NCBI RefSeq assembly: GCF_014653945.1
Contig: NZ_BNAU01000005.1
Coordinates: forward strand, 372,001-436,000
Direction: 5' to 3'
DNA from: Amycolatopsis deserti
GTDB lineage: Bacteria; Actinomycetota; Actinomycetes; Mycobacteriales; Pseudonocardiaceae
DNA: 64,000 bases
Shown: positions 17,173 through 25,147 of the stretch, piece by piece
Layout: every line of letters begins with the position of its first letter
Position numbering within the stretch: the stretch's first letter is position 1
Position numbers and translations under genes: made by a program
Notes under the pieces: model-generated
The model's database searches: none
What the model was told of the DNA's origin: nothing
Seen by the model: only the letters and a program-made list of their open reading frames with translations

Positions 17173-18384
17173 ATGACGCGACGCCGCCTGCCCAGGCCCA
17201 GTGAGCTGCAGCAGATCCTGCGACCGAAGCCGGTGAAGCTGAACCCGACCGACCGGCGCCTGTCGAACGCCCACACGATCGCCGACCTGCGCACCATCGC
17301 CCGCAAGCGGACGCCGCGGGCGGTGTTCGACTACACCGACGGCGCCGCGGAGCTGGAGGACAGCCTGCGCCGCGCCCGGCAGGTTTTCCGGAGTGTGGAG
17401 TTCCACCCCAACGTGCTCCGCGGGGTGTCCGATGTGGACACGAGTGTGGAGGTGCTCGGCGAGCACTCGGCGCTGCCGTTCGCGTTCGCGCCGACCGGTT
17501 TCACGCGGATGATGCACCACGAGGGCGAACGGGCGGTGGTCCGGGTGGCGCAACGGGAACGCATCCCGTACGCGCTGTCGACGATGGGCACCACGTCGAT
17601 CGAGGACGTGGCGAAGGCCGCCCCGCACGCGCGGAAGTGGTTCCAGCTCTACGTGTGGCGCGATCACGCGGCGGGCGCGGAGCTGATGCGGCGGGCGGAG
17701 GAAAGCGGTTACGACACGCTGCTGCTGACGGTGGACACGCCGGTGGGCGGCGCGCGGATGCGGGACGTGCGCAACGGCCTGACCATCCCGCCGACGCTGA
17801 CCCTGCGCACGTTCCTCGACGGCGCGATGCACCCGGCGTGGTGGTTCAACCTGCTCACCACCGAGCCGTTGCAGTTCGCGTCGTTCGCTTCGTGGGACGG
17901 CACGGTCGCGGAGCTGATCAACAGCCTCTTCGATCCGACGCTCAGTTTCGATGATCTGGCGTGGGTGCGGGAAACCTGGAAGGGCAAGCTGGTCGTCAAG
18001 GGAATCCAGAACCCGGACGACGCACGGGACGTGGTGAAGTACGGCGCGGACGCGGTGGTGCTGTCCAACCACGGCGGCCGCCAGCTCGACCGGGCGCCCA
18101 CCCCACTGGAACTGCTCACCCCCACGCTGGACACCATCGGCGACGACGCGGAAGTCTGGGTGGACACGGGAATCCTGTCCGGAGGCGACATCGTGGCCGC
18201 CATGGCCCGCGGCGCCTCACTGTGCCTGATCGGAAGGGCGTACCTGTACGGCCTGATGGCCGGCGGCGAACGCGGCGTACAGCGGTGCGTGGACATCCTG
18301 CGACAGGAAATCACCCGCACCATGCAGTTGCTGGGCGTGCGCACGATCAGCGACCTACAACCAACCCACGCCACCCTCAGATAA
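17173..18384 (+). CDS. lldD: FMN-dependent alpha-hydroxy acid (L-lactate) dehydrogenase
   Basis: The 403-residue protein of the FMN-dependent glycolate/lactate oxidase family oxidises L-lactate, or a related 2-hydroxy acid, to the keto acid. The key site LSNHGGRQLDRAPTP carries the catalytic His and the Arg that binds the carboxylate; FMN contacts include FAPTGFTRMMHHEGE, QLYVWRD and VVKGIQ. It resembles mycobacterial LldD2 in length. The ATG at 17173 is preferred over GTG 17155. It is followed on the same strand by a lactate permease. Mycofactocin-type MftD enzymes are related, but no mycofactocin genes are present. Confidence 0.9.
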   Translation: MTRRRLPRPSELQQILRPKPVKLNPTDRRLSNAHTIADLRTIARKRTPRAVFDYTDGAAELEDSLRRARQVFRSVEFHPNVLRGVSDVDTSVEVLGEHSALPFAFAPTGFTRMMHHEGERAVVRVAQRERIPYALSTMGTTSIEDVAKAAPHARKWFQLYVWRDHAAGAELMRRAEESGYDTLLLTVDTPVGGARMRDVRNGLTIPPTLTLRTFLDGAMHPAWWFNLLTTEPLQFASFASWDGTVAELINSLFDPTLSFDDLAWVRETWKGKLVVKGIQNPDDARDVVKYGADAVVLSNHGGRQLDRAPTPLELLTPTLDTIGDDAEVWVDTGILSGGDIVAAMARGASLCLIGRAYLYGLMAGGERGVQRCVDILRQEITRTMQLLGVRTISDLQPTHATLR

Positions 18385-18657
18385 AGAAACCGCCGGCCGG
18401 CAACGCAAAGCGCCCACCCCACGAGCCACCCCTCTCCCGCAACGCGATCCCCAGCCAAATCGGTTGCCGAGCAGTGAAAGATCGGGTTCGGGAGGGCACT
18501 CGATCGGGGCGTAGCGAAGCGAAGCCGGCGCAGTAGACACGCGCGTAGCACCATCTCGATCAGTGAAACGCCCCCCTTGACCACCCGCCCCCAAAACCGG
18601 ACCATCCTCGACCACGCCAGCGGAACCAACCTTCCGCGATGTGGAATCGAGGTCGGC

Positions 18658-20271
18658 ATGTTCGTCCAGGAACTCGCTCCGCTAGCCGGTTCGCTCGGCC
18701 TGTCCGCCCTGGTCGCGGCGCTCCCCCTGGGCACCGTCCTCGTCCTGCTGGGCGTGGTCCGGATGAAGGCCCACCAGGCCGGCCTGATCGGCCTCGCCGT
18801 CGCGCTCGTCGTCGCCGTCACGATCTTCGGCATGCCCGTCGGACAGGCCGTCTCCAGCGGCTTCCAGGGCGCCGCGTTCGGGCTGTTCCCCATCATGTGG
18901 ATCGTCGTCAACGCGCTGTGGATCTACCGGATCACCGTGCGCACCGGCCATTTCGACGTGCTCCGGCGGTCGTTCGGCCGGGTCTCCGACGATCCGCGCA
19001 TCCAGGCGTTGATCATCGCGTTCTGCTTCGGCGCGCTGATGGAGGCGCTGGCCGGCTTCGGGGCGCCGGTCGCGATCAGCTCGGTGATGCTCGTGGCGCT
19101 CGGGTTCACCCCGGTGCGCGCGGCGGTCGTCGCGCTGGTCGCCAACACCGCGCCGGTCGCGTTCGGCGCCATGGGCACCCCGGTCGTCACCCTCGCGCAG
19201 GTCACCGGGCTGCCGTTGGACACCGTCTCCTCGATCGTCGGCCGCCAGACGCCGATCCTCGCGTTGTTCGTGCCGCTGCTGCTGGTCTTCATCGTCGACG
19301 GGCGCCGCGGGCTGCGGGAAACGTGGCTGCCCGCGCTGGTGTGCGGCGTCGCGTTCGGGGTGGTGCAGTTCGCCGCCGCCAACTTCGTCTCCGCCCAGCT
19401 GGCCGACATCGGCGCCGCGCTCGCCGGTGCAGCGGCCCTCGTCGCGCTGCCCGCGGCTCGCAAACCGGCCCGCGAGGAGGTCCGGACCTCCGTGCTGACC
19501 GGCGTCGCCACCGAAACGCTGGACGGGCCGGAGGACCGCGGCGAGGTGGTCCGCGCCTACCTGCCGTACGCGCTGATCATCGGAATCTTCTCGATCGGCC
19601 AGCTGCCGCCGGTCAAGCGACTGCTCGACGCGGCCACCTGGAAGTTCGACTGGCCCGCCCTGTCGGTGGCGAACTCGGCGGGCAAGCCGGTCTCCGGCAA
19701 CACGTTCTCCTTGCCGTTCCTGAGCACCGGCGGCACGCTGGTGCTGATCGCGGGCGTCCTGACCGCGGTGTTCCTGCGGGTCCGGGCGCGCGACGCGGTG
19801 CGCGAGTGGGGCGGCACGGTGCACGAGCTGCGGTTCGCGATCCTCACCGTGACCAGCGTGCTCGCCCTGGCCTACGTGATGAACCTGTCCGGCCAGGCCA
19901 CGACGATCGGCTACTTCATCGCCGGCGCCGGCGCGGGCCTGGCGTTCCTGTCACCCGTGCTCGGGTGGTTCGGCGTGGCGGTCTCCGGCTCGGACACCTC
20001 GGCCAACGCGCTGTTCGGCGCGCTCCAGGTGACCGCGGCGCACCAGGCCGGGCTGTCCCCCGAGCTGCTGGCCGCGGCCAACTCCTCGGGCGGCGTGCTG
20101 GGCAAGATGATCTCGCCGCAGAACCTCAGCATCGCGTGCGCCGCGGCGATGCTGCCCGGCGAGGAGGGCACCCTGTTGCGCAAGGTGCTGCCGTGGAGCC
20201 TGGGGCTGCTGTTCGTGATGTGCCTGATCGTGGTCGCCCAGGCGAGCTTCCTCAGCGGGATGCTGCCGTGA
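18658..20271 (+). CDS. lldP: L-lactate permease family transporter
   Basis: The 537-residue membrane protein has about 12-14 spans. Family motifs are evident: FGALMEALAGFGAPVAI, ANTAPVAFGAMGTPV, SGSDTSANALFGALQ and AANSSGGVLGKMISPQNL. LctP/LldP proteins take up lactate or glycolate with protons. I chose ATG at 18658 with GAGG just upstream; the frame is open further upstream but without membrane character. It lies behind the lactate dehydrogenase gene, with a 273-bp gap holding no gene, so uptake and oxidation are adjacent. The 3' end overlaps the converging pnuC by 20 bp. Confidence 0.92.
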   Translation: MFVQELAPLAGSLGLSALVAALPLGTVLVLLGVVRMKAHQAGLIGLAVALVVAVTIFGMPVGQAVSSGFQGAAFGLFPIMWIVVNALWIYRITVRTGHFDVLRRSFGRVSDDPRIQALIIAFCFGALMEALAGFGAPVAISSVMLVALGFTPVRAAVVALVANTAPVAFGAMGTPVVTLAQVTGLPLDTVSSIVGRQTPILALFVPLLLVFIVDGRRGLRETWLPALVCGVAFGVVQFAAANFVSAQLADIGAALAGAAALVALPAARKPAREEVRTSVLTGVATETLDGPEDRGEVVRAYLPYALIIGIFSIGQLPPVKRLLDAATWKFDWPALSVANSAGKPVSGNTFSLPFLSTGGTLVLIAGVLTAVFLRVRARDAVREWGGTVHELRFAILTVTSVLALAYVMNLSGQATTIGYFIAGAGAGLAFLSPVLGWFGVAVSGSDTSANALFGALQVTAAHQAGLSPELLAAANSSGGVLGKMISPQNLSIACAAAMLPGEEGTLLRKVLPWSLGLLFVMCLIVVAQASFLSGMLP

Positions 20272-20881
20272 GCGCCGGGCGCCGGACGGCGGCCCGGTGC
20301 CAGCTCCACCAGCCGTGCACGACCAGGACGGCGAACACCAGGTAGACCGCCGCGGAGAAGTACAGGCCCGAGGAGATCTGCAGCGGCACGCCGATCGCGT
20401 CGACGACCAGCCACACCAGCCAGAACTCGACCAGACCGCGGCCCTGCGCGGCGAAGGCGACCAGCGTGCCGATGAAGATCGCCGCGTCCGGCCACGGCGC
20501 CCACGACGCGTCCAGCGCGTCCAGCACCAGCGCCATCGCCACGGTGCCGGCCACGAACGCCCCGGCCATCACGAGCCGTTCCACGGCCCGGCCGCTGCGC
20601 ACGACCACCCCGTACACCGGGTCGCGGCGCCGGGTCCAGGCCCACCAGCCGTACACCGAGATCAGCAGGATCGCGACCTGCCGGGCCGCGAGCCCGCCCA
20701 GGTGCGCGGAGGCGTAGACGGCGAACAGCAGCACCGTCGCCCCGACCTGCACCGGCCAGGTCCACAGCGTGCGCCGCTGCGCCAGGAAGACCACGGCGAG
20801 CGCGCACAGCTGGCCGACCAGCTCCGCGATGGAGATCCACTGCCCGAAAACAGACAAACCGTGCTGCAACAGAACGTGCAT
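20252..20881 (-). CDS. pnuC: PnuC-type nicotinamide riboside transporter
   Basis: The 209-residue protein has about seven membrane helices. PnuC-like features are the VYGWWAWTRR segment with aromatic residues that form the vitamin-binding site, and the C-terminal VYLVFAVLVVHGWWSWHRA. PnuC proteins let nicotinamide riboside in by facilitated diffusion, with kinase trapping. The start ATG at 20881 precedes the first helix. It converges with the lactate permease gene and is divergent from fasR. Related PnuT/PnuX carriers for thiamine or riboflavin share the fold, so the exact vitamin is uncertain. Confidence 0.85.
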   Translation of the reverse strand: MHVLLQHGLSVFGQWISIAELVGQLCALAVVFLAQRRTLWTWPVQVGATVLLFAVYASAHLGGLAARQVAILLISVYGWWAWTRRRDPVYGVVVRSGRAVERLVMAGAFVAGTVAMALVLDALDASWAPWPDAAIFIGTLVAFAAQGRGLVEFWLVWLVVDAIGVPLQISSGLYFSAAVYLVFAVLVVHGWWSWHRAAVRRPALTAASR

Positions 20882-21010
20882 GGCGCCTCCCGTCTGCCGC
20901 ATCAACCTGCCACAAGCCGCGGTGATTCCCTCACCCGCAGTGAGCCCCGCAACATCATCGGAAAATTACTTGCACGATCGAGTGAGAACACTGGCGGAAA
21001 AATATCCACA

Positions 21011-21027
21011 AGGTCCATAGTGGACCT
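21011..21027. promoter_or_regulatory. 17-bp perfect palindrome upstream of fasR
   Basis: AGGTCCA-TAG-TGGACCT is a perfect 7-bp inverted repeat with a 3-bp centre, in the divergent region between pnuC and fasR. Its size and symmetry fit a dimeric repressor or activator site. Which protein binds is unknown; FasR autoregulation is one option. Confidence 0.5.
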
Positions 21028-21048
21028 ACCGGTGGGGACCGGGGAGAT

Positions 21049-21092
21049 GAGGCCGCCCGGCGCTGCGAGAACCGCGTGCGCCGGGCGGCCTC
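21049..21092. promoter_or_regulatory. Strong 15-bp hairpin in the fasR upstream region
   Basis: GAGGCCGCCCGGCGC (21049-21063) pairs perfectly with GCGCCGGGCGGCCTC (21078-21092) around a 14-nt loop, ending 35 bp before the fasR start. Because the flanking genes diverge, a normal terminator is not expected here. An RNA structure in the fasR leader, or a DNA site, is more likely. Confidence 0.55.
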
Positions 21093-21127
21093 GCGTTTAC
21101 CGGGCAGCCGGTTAGAGTCGGTTCACG

Positions 21128-22339
21128 ATGACCCAGACCAACAGCAGAAGGCCGGCCAAGCACCACGGCCTCTCCGCGAAGACGCTGCGCAGGCTGGAGC
21201 GCGCCTCCGGACGCCTCGCCTCGGCCAGCGTCGCCGCGATGGAGCAGCGGCTGCCGTGGTTCGGGCGTCTGCCCGCCGAGCAGCGGGCCAGCATCCTGCT
21301 GATCACCCAGACCGGCGCGGCCGGGTTCGTCGACTGGCTGCGCGACTCGCAGGAGGCGCTCAAGCTCACCACCGACGCCTTCCGCGGCGCCCCGGAGGAC
21401 CTGTCGCGCTGGATCAGCCTGCGGCAGGCGGTCGGGCTGGTGCGGCTGGCGATCGAGGTGTTCGAGGAGCAGCTGCCGGAGTTCGCCGCCACCGAGGCCG
21501 AGCACGCGGCGCTCATCGAGGGCATCCTCCGCTACGGCCGGGAGATCGCCTTCGCGACGGCCAACTCCTACGCCGCGGCCGCGGAGGCCCGGGGCGCGTG
21601 GGACGCCCGGCTGGAGGCGCTGGTCGTGGACGGCATCGTCCGCGGCGACGCCGAGGAGGCGGTGCTGTCGCGGGCGGCGGCGCTGGGGTGGGAGCCCTCG
21701 GCGATGGCGACCGTGCTGGCCGGCCGCCCGCCCTCGGACGACCCGCCGAGCGTGGTGTTCGAGGTGCGGCGCCTGGCCGCCCGGCTGGGGCGCCCGGTGC
21801 TGCTGAGCGTCCAGGGGTCGCGGCTGATCGTCGTGGCGGGCGGGCCGACCGAGGGGGACGCCAAGCAGAAGGAGGTGCTCGGCAAGCTGGCCGGCGCGTT
21901 CGGCGAGGGGCCCGTGGTGGCCGGTCCGACGGTGGACAGCCTGGCCGAGGCGCACCGCAGCGCGGCCGAGGCGCTGTCGGGGTTGCGCGCGGTGGTGGGC
22001 TGGCCGGGGGCGCCGCGGCCGGTGCGGTCGTCGGACCTGCTGCCCGAGCGCGCGCTGTCCGGCGACGCCGAAGCCGAGCGGCTGCTGATCGAGGAGATCG
22101 CGCAGCCGCTGGAGGCCGCGGGCCCGACGATGCTGCAGACAGTGGACGAGTACTTGGAGTCCGGCGGGGTGCTGGAGACGTGCGCGAAGAAGCTGTTCGT
22201 GCACCCCAACACGGTGCGCTACCGCCTGCGCCGGGCGGCCGAGCTGACCGGCCGCAACGCCACCGAGCCGCGCGACGCCCTGGTGCTGCGGGTGGCACTG
22301 ACGGTGGGCCGGCTGGCCCGGGCGCGCGGCCTCTGGTGA
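21128..22339 (+). CDS. fasR: PucR-family regulator of fatty acid synthesis, FasR-like
   Basis: The 403-residue protein has a C-terminal PucR helix-turn-helix (ETCAKKLFVHPNTVRYRLRR, about residues 350-370) and a long N-terminal sensor region opening SRRPAKHHGLSAKTLRRLERASG. Position and architecture match FasR, which in Streptomyces activates the fabD-fabH-acpP-fabF operon and in Mycobacterium controls fatty acid synthase genes in response to acyl-CoA. It stands just before fabD here, with a 578-bp gap. The ATG at 21128 has only a weak ribosome site. Confidence 0.9.
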   Translation: MTQTNSRRPAKHHGLSAKTLRRLERASGRLASASVAAMEQRLPWFGRLPAEQRASILLITQTGAAGFVDWLRDSQEALKLTTDAFRGAPEDLSRWISLRQAVGLVRLAIEVFEEQLPEFAATEAEHAALIEGILRYGREIAFATANSYAAAAEARGAWDARLEALVVDGIVRGDAEEAVLSRAAALGWEPSAMATVLAGRPPSDDPPSVVFEVRRLAARLGRPVLLSVQGSRLIVVAGGPTEGDAKQKEVLGKLAGAFGEGPVVAGPTVDSLAEAHRSAAEALSGLRAVVGWPGAPRPVRSSDLLPERALSGDAEAERLLIEEIAQPLEAAGPTMLQTVDEYLESGGVLETCAKKLFVHPNTVRYRLRRAAELTGRNATEPRDALVLRVALTVGRLARARGLW

Positions 22340-22917
22340 GGTTCGCGCGCCCGGCTCGAGGGCAGGGGCGCCCGCGCAACGCCACGCAAAAACGGGGCGC
22401 ACCGCGAGACTGCCGCGCTGAGGCGCGCGCCGCTTCGCGCCCCGCCTCGCCCCCCCCGCTCGCTGATACACGCCCGGCAACTCGCCCCGCCCACCACCGA
22501 CGCGCCGCGCCCGCCACTCGGCCTCTGCCCGCCCTACCCGAGGCGCCACCCCGGCCAGCCACCGCATCCACCAACCCACCAACCCGCCAGCCCACCGCGT
22601 CGCAGCTCCGGTGGCAGAGCCGCGGGCAGTGCGGGTCGGCCGCGGGCGCAGCTGCTTGTCGCCGGAGCCGCGCCGCAGCTCCGGCGACAAAGCCGCGTCG
22701 CACCCACCACCCCGCCGATCCGCCCGGCCCATCTGAGCACCTCGCCGCCCGCCTCCGGTGACCGGTCTCACTTCCGGCCTGCCCGGAACCGACAACACAT
22801 CACCGCTGGAAGACGGCCTGCGGGTGCCATTTTTGTAGGGCTTCTACAAGATCGCCGCTCCGACTTGGTGACCGGCGGCATCCCGGGCCCGCCCGGGAAG
22901 CATGTTCCCTTAGAGGC
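22340..22917. other. fasR-fabD intergenic region
   Basis: No supported gene lies in these 578 bp. Two structures stand out: a 13-bp inverted repeat with a 9-nt loop (TTGTCGCCGGAGC at 22656-22668 with 22678-22690), possibly a terminator for fasR, and the TTGTAG-N5-CTACAA operator-like site at 22833-22849. The middle part is unusually C-rich with many GCC/CGC words. Confidence 0.55.
22833..22849. promoter_or_regulatory. Candidate FasR operator upstream of fabD
   Basis: TTGTAG-GGCTT-CTACAA is a perfect 6-bp inverted repeat, AT-rich against a GC-rich background, about 70 bp before the fabD start. In related organisms FasR binds the fabD promoter region. The match of this exact sequence to FasR is inference from position. 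Confidence 0.5.
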
Positions 22918-23823
22918 GTGACAGCAGTGCTCGCTCCCGGACAGGGCTCCCAAGCGCCCGGCATGTTCTCCCCCTGGCTCGACCTCGACGGCGCCCGCGA
23001 GAAGCTCGCGCGCTGGTCCGAGCGCACCGGGCTCGACCTGGTCCACCTCGGGACCGAGGCCGACGCCGAGACCATCCAGGACACCGCGATCACGCAGCCG
23101 CTGATCGTCGCGCTCTCGCTGCTGGCCTTCGACTCCCTCGGCGACGTCCCGGACGACACCCCGGTCGCCGGGCACTCGGTCGGCGAGCTGGCGGCCGCCG
23201 CCGCGGCGGGTGTGCTCACCGCCGAGGACGCCGTGGCACTGGCCGCCGTCCGCGGCGCCGAGATGGCCAAGGCGTGCGCGATCGAGCCGACGTCCATGGC
23301 GGCCGTCATGCTGGGCGACCCGGACGAGGTCGTCGCCTGGCTGGAGGGCCACGGCCTGACCGCGGCGAACCGCAACGGCGCCGGCCAGATCGTCGCCTCC
23401 GGGGCCAAGGACGCGATCGAGCGCATCGTCGCCGAGCCCCTCGAGGGCACCAAGGTCCGGCCGCTCAAGGTCGCCGGCGCCTTCCACACCTCCTACATGG
23501 CCCCCGCCGAGGAGGCCCTGCGCGCGCACGCCGCGTCGATCACGCCGAAGGATCCGGTCCGCCCACTGCTGTCCAACGCCGACGGCACCGTCGTCAGCAG
23601 CGGCGCCGAGTACCTGGAGCGGCTGATCAAGCAGGTCACCCGCCCGGTCCGCTGGGACCTGACCATGGACGGCCTGGTCGAGCTGGGCGTCACGGCGACG
23701 GTCGAGCTGCCGCCCGCGGGCACCCTGACCGGTCTGGTCAAGCGCCAGCTCAAGGGCACGGTCACGCAGACCGTCGCGCTGAAGACCCCCACCGACCTGC
23801 CCGCCGCGAAGGAGATCCTGTGA
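22918..23823 (+). CDS. fabD: Malonyl-CoA:ACP transacylase
   Basis: The 301-residue acyltransferase moves malonyl from CoA to the acyl carrier protein, supplying the elongation unit. It has the opening APGQGSQAPGM, the nucleophile motif GHSVGE with Ser87, and the catalytic His in AGAFHTSYM. Length fits FabD. It is the first gene of the fab operon; its TGA overlaps the GTG of fabH by 4 bp. An AT-rich palindrome upstream may be the regulator site. Confidence 0.96.
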   Translation: MTAVLAPGQGSQAPGMFSPWLDLDGAREKLARWSERTGLDLVHLGTEADAETIQDTAITQPLIVALSLLAFDSLGDVPDDTPVAGHSVGELAAAAAAGVLTAEDAVALAAVRGAEMAKACAIEPTSMAAVMLGDPDEVVAWLEGHGLTAANRNGAGQIVASGAKDAIERIVAEPLEGTKVRPLKVAGAFHTSYMAPAEEALRAHAASITPKDPVRPLLSNADGTVVSSGAEYLERLIKQVTRPVRWDLTMDGLVELGVTATVELPPAGTLTGLVKRQLKGTVTQTVALKTPTDLPAAKEIL

Positions 23824-24797
23824 GCCCGGTGTTGCGCCAGAAGCAGGGTCCGGCCGCCACCCGCATCCTGGGCGTCGGCAGCTACCAGCCGGACCGGGTC
23901 GTCACCAACGACGACCTGTCCCAGATCATGGACACCAACGACCAGTGGATCCGGGATCGGGTCGGCATCATCGAGCGCCGCTTCGCCGAGAAGGACGAGC
24001 TGCTGGTCGACATGGCGGTCAAGGCGGGCAACGCGGCGCTCGCCGACGCGGGCCTGCAGCCGTCCGAAGTGGACACCGTGATCGTGCCGAACTGCACGAT
24101 GCCCGCGCCCATCCCGAACGCGGCCGGCCAGGTCGCCGACCGGATCGGCGTCAAGGCGGCCGGCGCGTTCGACCTCAACGCCGCGTGCGCCGGGTTCTGC
24201 TACGGCCTGGGCGTCGCCTCCGACCTGATCCGCGCCGGCTCGGCGGGCAAGGTGCTGGTGATCGGCGCGGAGAAGCTGACCGACGTGGTCGACCCGGTGG
24301 ACCGGGCCAACGCGATCATCTTCGCCGACGGCGCGGGTGCCGCGGTGGTCGGACCGTCCGACGAGCCGGGCATCGGGCCGGTGTCGTGGGGCAGTGCCGG
24401 TGATCTGGTCGACACCATCTACATGCGCGACCACAAGTACATCTACCAGGAGGGCCAGTCGGTCTTCCGGTGGGCGACCACGCAGATCGCGCCGATCGCG
24501 CTGAAGGCGGTCGAGCTGGCCGGGCTGGAGCCGTCGGACATCGACGTGCTCATCCCGCACCAGGCGAACCTGCGGATCGTCGACGCGATCGCCAAGCGCC
24601 TGCGGGCCAAGGGCGCGCGGGAGGACCTCGTCGTCGCCGACGACATCAAGTTCTCCGGCAACACCTCGTCCGCGTCGATCCCGATGGCGCTGGACCACAT
24701 GCGGAAAGCGGGCACCGTCAAATCGGGTGACGTCGTGCTGATGGTTGGATTCGGCGCGGGCCTGTCCTACGCCGGACAGGTCGTCATCTGCCCGTGA
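23820..24797 (+). CDS. fabH: 3-oxoacyl-ACP synthase III
   Basis: The 325-residue condensing enzyme starts fatty acid synthesis by joining an acyl-CoA primer to malonyl-ACP. The catalytic triad is visible: Cys123 in NAACAGF, His247 in PHQANLR and Asn281 in SGNTSSAS. Actinobacterial FabH often takes branched primers, giving iso and anteiso acids; the primer choice cannot be read here. It overlaps fabD by 4 bp and is separated from acpP by 62 bp containing a hairpin. Confidence 0.96.
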   Translation: MSPVLRQKQGPAATRILGVGSYQPDRVVTNDDLSQIMDTNDQWIRDRVGIIERRFAEKDELLVDMAVKAGNAALADAGLQPSEVDTVIVPNCTMPAPIPNAAGQVADRIGVKAAGAFDLNAACAGFCYGLGVASDLIRAGSAGKVLVIGAEKLTDVVDPVDRANAIIFADGAGAAVVGPSDEPGIGPVSWGSAGDLVDTIYMRDHKYIYQEGQSVFRWATTQIAPIALKAVELAGLEPSDIDVLIPHQANLRIVDAIAKRLRAKGAREDLVVADDIKFSGNTSSASIPMALDHMRKAGTVKSGDVVLMVGFGAGLSYAGQVVICP

Positions 24798-24806
24798 TAC
24801 CACTAT

Positions 24807-24829
24807 CGCCGGCAGGCGCGGAGCCTGCC
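24807..24829 (+). promoter_or_regulatory. Hairpin between fabH and acpP
   Basis: CCGGCAGGC (24807-24815) pairs perfectly with GCCTGCCGG (24821-24829) around GCGGA, and flanking GATACC (24794-24799) can pair with GGTATC (24828-24833) across a bulge. It lacks a T-run. It may stabilise or process the mRNA so that acyl carrier protein is made in excess over the enzymes. Confidence 0.5.
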
Positions 24830-24859
24830 GGTATCAACCACCAGAAGGGAACAACCATC

Positions 24860-25105
24860 GTGGCGGACAAGCAGGAGATCCTCAGCGGCCTCGCGGAGAT
24901 CGTCGAGGAGGTCGCGGGTGTCGCGCAGGACGACGTGAGCCTGGAGAAGTCCTTCGTCGACGACCTGGACATCGACTCGCTGTCGATGGTGGAGATCGCG
25001 GTGCAGGCCGAGGACAAGTTCGGGGTCAAGATCCCGGACGACGAGCTGGCCAACCTGAAGACCGTCGGCGACGCCGTGGACTACGTCGCCGCGAACGCCA
25101 AGTAA
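24860..25105 (+). CDS. acpP: Acyl carrier protein
   Basis: The 81-residue acidic four-helix carrier protein has the phosphopantetheine site DLDIDSLSMVE, with Ser40 as attachment point. It carries all intermediates of the type II fatty acid pathway. I chose GTG at 24860, with AGAAGGGA upstream; a longer frame would start inside the hairpin region. It is comparable to mycobacterial AcpM but without a long C-terminal extension. It sits between fabH and fabF. Confidence 0.96.
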   Translation: MADKQEILSGLAEIVEEVAGVAQDDVSLEKSFVDDLDIDSLSMVEIAVQAEDKFGVKIPDDELANLKTVGDAVDYVAANAK

Positions 25106-25147
25106 GCACGAGCTGAATTCTTCGTCTGAACCTCGGGGAGACTCCTC

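Noticed and set aside
14127..17306. A 1059-residue minus-strand reading frame across aceE
   Set aside because: It is the antisense of aceE. The composition is Arg/His/Val-rich with no domain, and the plus strand is a near-perfect AceE. High GC keeps antisense frames open.
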